NCBI RefSeq assembly: GCF_937616625.2
Contig: NC_065571.1
Location: 47,539,651-47,603,650, forward strand
Reading direction: 5' to 3'
Source of the DNA: Mercurialis annua
Lineage: Eukaryota; Streptophyta; Magnoliopsida; Malpighiales; Euphorbiaceae
Length of the DNA stretch: 64,000 bases
The notes below the pieces were generated by a model, which was not told the DNA's origin, did not search any database, and worked only from the letters and a program-made list of their open reading frames with translations. Shown one piece after another: positions 56,896 to 64,000 of the stretch (its first letter is position 1; each line of letters starts with the position of its first letter). A program made the translations under genes and the position numbers.

Positions 56896-58045
56896 TGATA
56901 AGTGTAGATTTATCCCTATTTTGCGAGTCTATTTGAAGCGTTTTATAGAAACTTTGGTTGTAATTTGAGTCACATGTTGCTTATTTTGGTATCGAAGTGT
57001 TTCAGGTGCAAATCGAGGAATAACGAGGGAAAAGCTGAAGTTAAAAGCAGAAGTGTAGGCAAGAAGCCTGTTTCGTTCGAGACAGGGTGTGTCTTGCTCA
57101 AGACACACCTAAAAATAGCTTGTCTCGATCGAGACAGCATTCGGACAATCAAGAGCTGATTTAATTAAGCCTATTTCGAAAGAAACACCCTTATTTCAAA
57201 AGAAACACCTCATTGACACGTGATGAAAAGCTGAAATAGCACATGTGGAGAACTCTTTGGTCTATTCTCATTGGTGGCTTCATTTATACTTGTAATAGGA
57301 TGTATTTGTATTCCTTTTATGTCCTTAAACTATTAAAGGATCATTTTGTTCCCATTTTAGGGTTGGCACTCACTTTGAGAAACTTGTAGCCACCATTACT
57401 TTTATTCTCAGATTTTATTCTTTATGCCCTTAGTGACATTTATAGTTTTTATTGTGGATTCAAGGTTATGATTATTTATTGAAGAAGTATTATTATTATT
57501 GAAGATTATTATTCCTCTTGTCATCCTCTTATCTTCCTTCTTATTCAACGCTTGTGGGTTCCATTTATTAATACAAGGTAACAAATCTCTATATTATGCT
57601 TACTTTTCATTCTTGCTCAGTTATTGTTGTTAGTAGCTAAACCCCCTTATTTAGGGGGTTGCTAATGATTGCCATGTTTTGTTGATTAAGTAATTAGGGT
57701 TAACATGTGATTAGAGTTTGTTGTGTTTATTTGGCTTAATGCTTAGATTAAAGTGATATCTTAATATATGTTTTGTGTTTAATTAATTGAATGAGAGTTA
57801 TTTAATTAAACGGACCTAGTTAAGCACAAGCTTAGGACTTAATCATGTGAGACCGGTTTAAGGCTTAGGTGGTTGTTATGTTTGCGGATTAATCGACTTG
57901 ATTAGTATTTTCGAAATCTAATTATGCAAGAGCGATTTAGATTTCAGTGTATTAGTCAAGTTTAAGTTCTTTCAATTTTAGACTCGAGAGGGCGGAATTG
58001 ACATCTTTGGATAGCTTGACCCGAACCAATATCGCTTTTTGACCC
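56896..58045 (+). repeat. OTA 3' LTR, left segment
   Basis: It starts TGATAAGTGTAGATTTATCC and is interrupted at 58046 by the copia element. It continues at about 62864-63162. It carries three palindromes at 57067-57136. Confidence 0.65.
57067..57136. repeat. Three palindromes in the OTA LTR
   Basis: 57067-57086 (arm CCTGTTTCG, centre TT, one mismatch), 57086-57109 (arm GGTGTGTCTTG, centre CT, perfect) and 57121-57136 (arm TGTCTCG, centre AT, perfect). The first and third have the CG-NN-CG core seen in the other LTRs. Confidence 0.88.
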
Positions 58046-58223
58046 TGTTATAGAATAATCTAGAAAAATATAGAATGTAATAATTAATAAGGGTGTTGTA
58101 GAATAATCTAGAATAATATAGAATATGAAGTAATCAATAGAAGATAGAATGTAATTAATGAGGGAAGATCTAGAGAATAGAAGAGTCTAGAATATAAAAT
58201 AGAATAGACACTTCTCCTAGTGC

Positions 58224-58224
<1 letters not shown>

Positions 58225-58299
<75 letters not shown>
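58225..58299. repeat. (TA)n microsatellite in the copia 5' LTR
   Basis: About 37 TA units lie here. The homologous position in the 3' LTR (about 62787-62801) has only about eight, so the tract has changed length since insertion. It accounts for most of the LTR length difference (310 against 267 bp). Confidence 0.9.
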
Positions 58300-58301
<2 letters not shown>

Positions 58302-58535
58302 TCATCATCAATAGAAATGCACAACAATTTCAGATTTACATTTCTACTTTCAACATGGTAACAAAGCAATCTGAAAAATTTTAAATTTCCTCTTTTCTAC
58401 TGAAATTTTGAAATTGCCCAGTGAGCAATCTGTTCAAGTTTCGTTCTGCCCTAGTGAGCAGATTTTGAAGGTTTCTTGAGTCGTCATTTTCCGAGTCTAT
58501 CTTTTTCAAAAAAAAATTTGTATACTTTTGGCATC

Positions 58536-61500
58536 ATGAGTGATTCCAAATCCGTTTCTGTCACCACTTATATCATCCCGGCAACAACGAAAATTACGGA
58601 TCAAAAATTAAATTAGTCCAATTTTCGTGGATGGAGCAACGTGTTTATCTACGAAGTATCAACAAGGCTTATCACTTGACAGATAATCCTCCGGATGACA
58701 TTACCAAAGAAGCTTGGTTTACAGATGATACCCGAATATTCTTGCAGTTAAGGAACTCAATTAACAATGAAACACTTCCTCTCATTGATCACTGTAAGTA
58801 TGTTAAGGAATTAATGGATTATCTAGACTGTATGTATTCGGGTAAAGGCATTATATCTCGTATATATGATATGTGTCAAAGTTTTCATCGTACTGAACAG
58901 CAAGATCTTTCTCTCACTGCTTACTTTATGGATTTCAAGAGTACCTACGAGGAGCTTAATGTTTTATTGCCTTTTAGTCCTGACGTGACAGTCCAACATG
59001 CTCAACACGAACAAATAATTGTAATGAGTTTTCTTTCCGATCTTCGTGAGTCAGTAAAATCTCAAATTCTTTCCAGTCCCCAAATTCTGACGCTGAAGGA
59101 AAATTTTAGTAGGGTGGTCCGCAATGAATCAACCCCATCAACAGCTCCATCTCAGCCAACTAATGCCCTTATTAGTCGAAATTCTGATTCCGGGCGTTTC
59201 AGCAAAAACATTAATAAAGGGGGAGGTTCAAGTAATCGGGTACAAGAACAAGGGGGAGTTGTGTGCTACTATTTTCATAAGCCCGGACATACGAAACGAG
59301 CTTGCAAGAAACTGCAAAATAGGCTTCAACGTAATTCGTCTGCGCATATTGCAACTACAACTTCGTCTACTCAACCGGATGATAAGACAATTATGGTTTC
59401 TGCAGATGAATATGCTAAGTTCTCTCAGTATCAAGAGACATTAAGGTCCCCCTCGCAGCCTATTACTGCTATTGCTGGCTCAGGTAATCCAAGTCAATGT
59501 CTTCTTTCCTCTTCATCAAAATGGGTCATTGATTCTGGTGCTACAGATCATATGACAGGTAACCTCAATCTATTTTCCTCTTTTCAACCATAATCCTCTT
59601 CTAACACCGTTAGTTTAGCAGATGGATCATCCTCACGTGTTATTGGCTCAGGCGCTATTAATGCCACCCCATCCCTTTCCTTATCATCTGTCTTACATCT
59701 TCCACAGTTTTCCTTCAACTTAATCTCTGTTAGCAAACTTACCCGAGCATTAAACTATTGTATGTCATTTTTTCCTGACTATTGTCTTTTTCATGATCTT
59801 ATGACGAAGAAGACTATTGGTAAAGGACATGAATCGGGAGGACTGTACATATTGGATACTCAGGTGCCTAAGCCAATTGCATGTTCTACCGCCCTCAGTC
59901 CATTCGATGCTCACTGTCGATTAGGTCATCCATCACTTCCGCTACTTAAACAGTTATATCCTAAATTCTCAAGTATATCTACTTTAGATTGTGAGTCTTG
60001 TCAGTTTGCCAAACATCATCGTGTGTTTCTAGGTCCAAGAGTCAATAAGCGGGTTAGTAGACCTTTTGAGTTAGTTCATTCTGACATTTGGGATCCTTAT
60101 TCAGTAGTGTCTAAAACTGGATTTTGTTACTTTGTCACTTTTGTTGACGATCATTCTCGTGTTACTTGGCTTTATTTAATGAAAAATCGTTCCGAGTTAT
60201 TTTCACATTTTACTAATTTTTGTGCGGAAAATAAGACGCAATTTAATCGCTTTGTGCTTAACTTAAGAAGTGACAATGCAAAAGAATATTTATCCAACTC
60301 TTTTCAACTTACATGACTCAAAACGGTATACTTCATCAAACTTCTTGTGTTGATACACCTTCTCAGAATGGTGTAGCTGAAAGAAAGAATAGACATCTCC
60401 TTGAAACTGCTCGAGCTCTTCTCTTTCAGATGCAAGTTCCTAAATCATTCTAGGCGGATGCGGTTTCAACCGCTTGTTTCTTAATCAATCATATGCCGTC
60501 TTCTATCCTTCATGGTAAGCCTCCTTATAGTATTCTATTTCCCAACAAACCTTTATTTCCTATCGAACCACGAATCTTTGGGTGTACATGTTTTGTCAGA
60601 GATGTTCGTCCTCATGTTACAAAACTGGATCCCAAGTCTCTTAAATGCGTCTTTCTTGGTTATTCTCGTCTTCAGAAAGGATACCGTTGCTATTGTCCTG
60701 ATCTTAATCGATACTTGGTATATACCGATGTTATATTTTTCGAAAATACTCGTTTTTTTCCTGTATCTCCTTCAGAACAGACTGAGGATGATGATTGGTT
60801 GATTTATACGACTACCAGTATAGTAGTCGCGGAGTCCACTCACCACTAATTCAGCGACCACCTATTCACCATGTCTATTCCAGAAGATGAGTGTCCAATG
60901 ATTCATGTCATGTACCTATGGCTTCTTCATCATCAGATTCTTCTCCCGACTTAGACCTTCCTATTTCTATTCAGAAAGGTAAATGTTAGTGTACTTACCC
61001 CATTTTTTCCTTTGTATCTTATGATCATTTGTCACCTTCTTCCTATTCTTTTATTGCCTCTATTGATTCCATCACCATTCCTAAAACTGTGCATGAGACT
61101 TTATCTCATTCTGGTTGGCGTCAAGCCATGATAGAAGAAATGACTGCATTAGATGCAAATGGTACTTGGCAATTGGTTGATTTACCTACAGGGAAAAAGG
61201 ATCGGATGTAAATGGGTATTTACTATCAAAGTTAATCCGGATGGGTCGGTGGCTCGTCTTAAAGCCCGTTTAGTAGCTAAAGGCTATGCTCAAACTTATG
61301 GAGTGGATTATTCTGATACTTTCTCTCCTGTTGCTAAAATGGCATCTGTTCGAATATTCATCTCCTTGGCCGCTACACATGGCTGGCCATTACATCAACT
61401 TGACATTAAAAATGCCTTTCTTCATGGTGAACTTCAGGAAGAAGTTTACAATGGAGCAACCACCAGGATTTGTTGCTCAGGGGGAGTCTGGGAAGGTATG

Positions 61501-62584
61501 TCATCTTCTTAAATCATTATATGGGTTAAAACAAAGCCCGCGAGCTTGGTTTGGAAAATTCAGTGAAGCCGTTGAGACATTTGGGATGCGAAAATGCAAA
61601 TCCGATCACTCGGTTTTCTTTAAACATTCAAAATCTGGCATCATTTTGTTAGTGGTATATGTGGACGATATTGTCATTACTGGGAGCGATTCTACAGGCA
61701 TTTCATCATTAAAGTCCTTTCTTCATTCCCAGTTTCATATGAAGGATATGGGAAATTTGAAATATTTTTTGGGTATTGAGGTAATGAGAAGCAAAAAAGG
61801 TATTATTCTGTCCCAACGTAAATATGTCCTTGATTTACTGCAGGAAACGGGAAAACTGGGGGCAAAACCGTGCAATGCACCAATAGGTGAATTGTTTGAG
61901 CATCCTGAAAGATATAGACGGCTAGTTGGAAAGTTGAATTATCTTACAATAATTCGACCCGATATTGCCTATTCAGTAAGCGTGGTTAGTCAATTTATGG
62001 CAGCTCCTACAGTTCATCATTGGGCAGGCATAGAACAAATATTGTGCTATCTAAAAGAAGTCCCAGGACGAGGAATTCTCTATCAAAATCACGGGCACAC
62101 TCAAATCAAATGCTTCTCGGATGCAGATTGGGCAGGTTCTAAAATGGACAGAAGGTCAACTACAGGCTACTGTGTTTTTCTTAGAGGGAATCTAGTTTCA
62201 TGGAAAAGCAAGAAGCAACATGTTGTATCTCGATCAAGCGCGGATTTGGAATATAGAGCTATGGCAAAAGCAACATGTGAGATCATATGGATATACCAAC
62301 TTTTGATGGAAATCGGTCTAAATATGCCTTTCCCGACAAGACTTTGGTGTGATAATAAAGCTGCACTTCACATTGCTACTAATCCAGTATTTCATGAGCG
62401 AACAAAACACATTGAGGTTGATTGTCACTTTGTTCGTGAAAAGCTACAACATGGTCTAATCACTACTAGTTATGTGAAGACAGGAGAACGGATAGCAGAC
62501 ATATTTACAAAAGTTTTAAATGGAGTTAGAGTGGAGTATTTCTGTAATAGGCTAGGTATGATTGACATCTATGCTTCAGCTTGA
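58536..62584 (+). pseudogene. Copia gag-pol polyprotein, broken
   Basis: In order, gag begins with an ATG at 58536 and has a stop and frame change by about 58620. The main gag frame is 58631-59593. Its zinc knuckle (CYYFHKPGHTKRAC) has lost the second Cys of CX2CX4HX4C. Protease has WVIDSGATDHMTG, then a TAA at 59591. The GAG-pre-integrase and integrase part ([43 protein letters not shown]) ends in a frameshift near 60308 and a Trp-to-stop TAG at 60451. RT follows ([32 protein letters not shown], frame changes near 61200 and 61445, then VVYVDDIVITGSD). RNase H is intact in sequence (SDADWAGSKMDRRSTTGYC, WCDNKAALHIATNPVFHERT). At least five lesions make it non-functional. Confidence 0.92.
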
Positions 62585-63162
62585 GGGGGAGTGTTATAGA
62601 ATAATCTAGAAAAATATAGAATGTAATAATTAATAAGGGTGTTGTAGAAAAATCTAGAATAATATAGAATATGAAGTAATCAATTGAAGATAGAATGTAA
62701 TTAATGAGGGAAGATCTAGAGAATAGAAGAGTCTAGAATAAAAGACTCTAGAATAGAAAATAGAATAGAAACTTCTCCTAGTGTGTATATATATATATAT
62801 ACCTTCATCATCAATAGAAATGCACAACAATTTCATATTTACATTTCTACTTTCAACATACCCAATTACCTAGGATTCATTTGGAATGATTTAGCAACCT
62901 CTAGATCTCTTTACCCATTTGTTTAACCCGGTTAATAGTTGATTATTTTACTTTGATAATTGCTTGGTTAGTAGTTAAATTGTTTATTTTCTAAATTCTT
63001 GTTCTGTTAGTTATTTAATTGAATTTGAATGCTTGTTTTCTAAACGAATTGCGTTTCAAAGTCGGTTATCATTCTCATCAAATCTCTCATGCTTGTAGGT
63101 TCGACTCCGTACTTATGGATACTACAAGTTGCGATACTGTCACTTTTGATAAATGACCAACA

Positions 63163-64000
63163 GGTACCGGGGGCGCTCGCTCAGTCTTATGGGTGACTTC
63201 GAATCTGGTGGGATTTAAAAATAATGGAGTCGTCATCTAGCTTAGTTAGGAAATGTCTTGTATACCGACTAGACGACCTCACACGCTTATGGGTGACATC
63301 ATCGTGCATTGGACCAAAATTTGGGTTAATGGACACTACCAACACTCTTGTACTTGACTTATTTATCACATCGATTTAGATGACATATAAAGAATATCTC
63401 ATCTCAACATGCATAACAGTCCATAGGATAAAATGTTGGAAAGTGAACAAATCTGGAAACTAAAAATGGAAAAAATGGAAAACATACATGACATGCATAT
63501 GACTCGATCTGGACTCGCATGTGAGCACGTAGAAAATACTCAAAAACAAGTTTCTAATCCTGGGGTTTCTATCACGTAACAGTCAGAGGTGGTTTTTATT
63601 CATTTTGCATGCACAAAGCCAAAACCCGATATATATGTGAGATTGATTTTAGTTTTGTCATCTTGAATGCTTATACAACCTCTAATTACACTTTCATCGC
63701 AGTCCTAAGATTTTTTAGGCGGTTTGCTGGATTTAAAGCTAAGAACGTGATTTTCTTATTAACCTTGTTAAATGGTGGATCTGGATATTCTTGGAAAGCA
63801 ATAAACAATGTAAACATACCCATATACAGTTGATATACATAAAAGGTAAGAAATATTTTTAAACCTTGAAGATCTGAAGTGTCTAGCAGTTGTCTGCTGT
63901 TTGTTTGTTTGTGCGGTCAGATTCGGGATCCGAAAGAACATGTAAGCTATTCCTCTTGTCGATACAAGTATGCTGGTCAAAACCGAGGTTAATTTCTAGT
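63163..64000. other. Unclassified right flank
   Basis: It begins GGTACCGGGGGCGCTCGC and contains a short motif repeated nearby (CTTATGGGTGAC, at about 63186 and 63288) with GGAGTCGTCATCTAGC. It resembles repeat DNA rather than a gene, but no family was recognised and no ORF is convincing. Confidence 0.35.

Larger units (their letters stand above)
58046..62858 (+). mobile_element. Ty1/copia LTR retrotransposon, decayed
   Basis: LTRs lie at 58046-58355 and 62592-62858, both starting TGTTATAGAATAATCTAG and ending TTTCTACTTTCAACA. The flanks GACCC and TACCC suggest a 5-bp duplication with one change. A degenerate primer site (TGGTAACAAAGC, against consensus TGGTATCAGAGC) follows the 5' LTR, and a purine tract (TTGAGGGGGAG) precedes the 3' LTR. 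Gag-pol between them is complete in domain content but broken. It is inserted in the OTA LTR. Confidence 0.92.
54494..63162 (+). mobile_element. 3' part of an Ogre/Tat/Athila-type LTR retrotransposon, interrupted
   Basis: The internal 3' region (54494-56895) starts at the chromovirus LTR edge. It ends in the typical pre-LTR sequence CTCGAGGACGAGCAAAAC, AAGTGTGAGGAGGT. The 3' LTR starts at 56896 (TGATAAGTGTAG) and ends at about 63162 (...GACCAACA). A copia element at 58046-62858 splits it; without it the LTR is about 1.45 kb. Gag-pol is missing, probably deleted together with the 5' half of the chromovirus. The family assignment rests on the purine-tract context and LTR start. Confidence 0.65.

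Noticed and set aside
63609..63833. A short plus-strand frame at the right edge
   Set aside because: No recognisable motif, promoter context or splice partner.

Overview
The window is nuclear DNA of a flowering plant, almost certainly a eudicot. It is AT-rich, its genes have several GT-AG introns, it carries plant-specific families (a TET8-type tetraspanin, WAT1/UMAMIT transporters), and it is full of plant transposable elements. The species cannot be fixed from the sequence. No rRNA, tRNA gene or CRISPR array was seen.

Region 1 (1 to about 30,100) is gene-bearing. It holds a two-exon tetraspanin gene (2525-4236, + strand) and a local family of five WAT1-related (EamA-type, ten-membrane-helix) transporter genes: 6125-8159 (-), 12426-15308 (+), 15717-17214 (-), 18923-20996 (-) and 27700-30018 (-). 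All five can be assembled into intact reading frames of 352-376 aa with exon phases conserved between copies. The four minus-strand genes are close paralogues; by loop lengths they pair as 6125/15717 and 18923/27700. The plus-strand gene is more diverged. The gene at 15717-17214 has precisely lost its first intron. Small transposons sit between and inside these genes. The largest is a 2.6 kb Mutator-type foldback element with a perfect 9-bp target duplication, ending 177 bp before the start codon of the plus-strand gene. A decayed L1-type LINE lies at 22518-24789 and a LINE ORF1 remnant near 26,400.

Region 2 (about 30,300 to 36,140) is a stack of DNA transposons and a SINE: a Mutator-type MITE (30328-30697), a tRNA-derived SINE (30752-30941) and a complete but mutated 5.0 kb hAT element (31090-36131) with a perfect 8-bp target duplication and recognisable BED and transposase domains.

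Region 3 (37,862 to 64,000) is nested LTR retrotransposon territory. At 37867-45972 lies a young non-autonomous element with two 2,539-bp LTRs differing at about ten positions, a 5-bp target duplication, a tRNA-iMet primer site, a purine tract and only a gag-like ORF. Then come a 1.5 kb solo LTR flanked exactly by a 132-bp duplication, a 5'-truncated chromovirus (Tekay-like) with a long open pol frame and a 3.0 kb 3' LTR, and the 3' part of an Ogre/Tat/Athila-type element. The LTR of that last element is interrupted by a decayed Ty1/copia element (58046-62858). LTR ends and U5 motifs tie the gag-only element to the chromovirus lineage, so the chromovirus may be its mobilising partner.

The most unusual structural signal is that LTRs of three elements carry short GC-rich palindromes built around a CG-NN-CG core. 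One of them is an evenly spaced array of nine.
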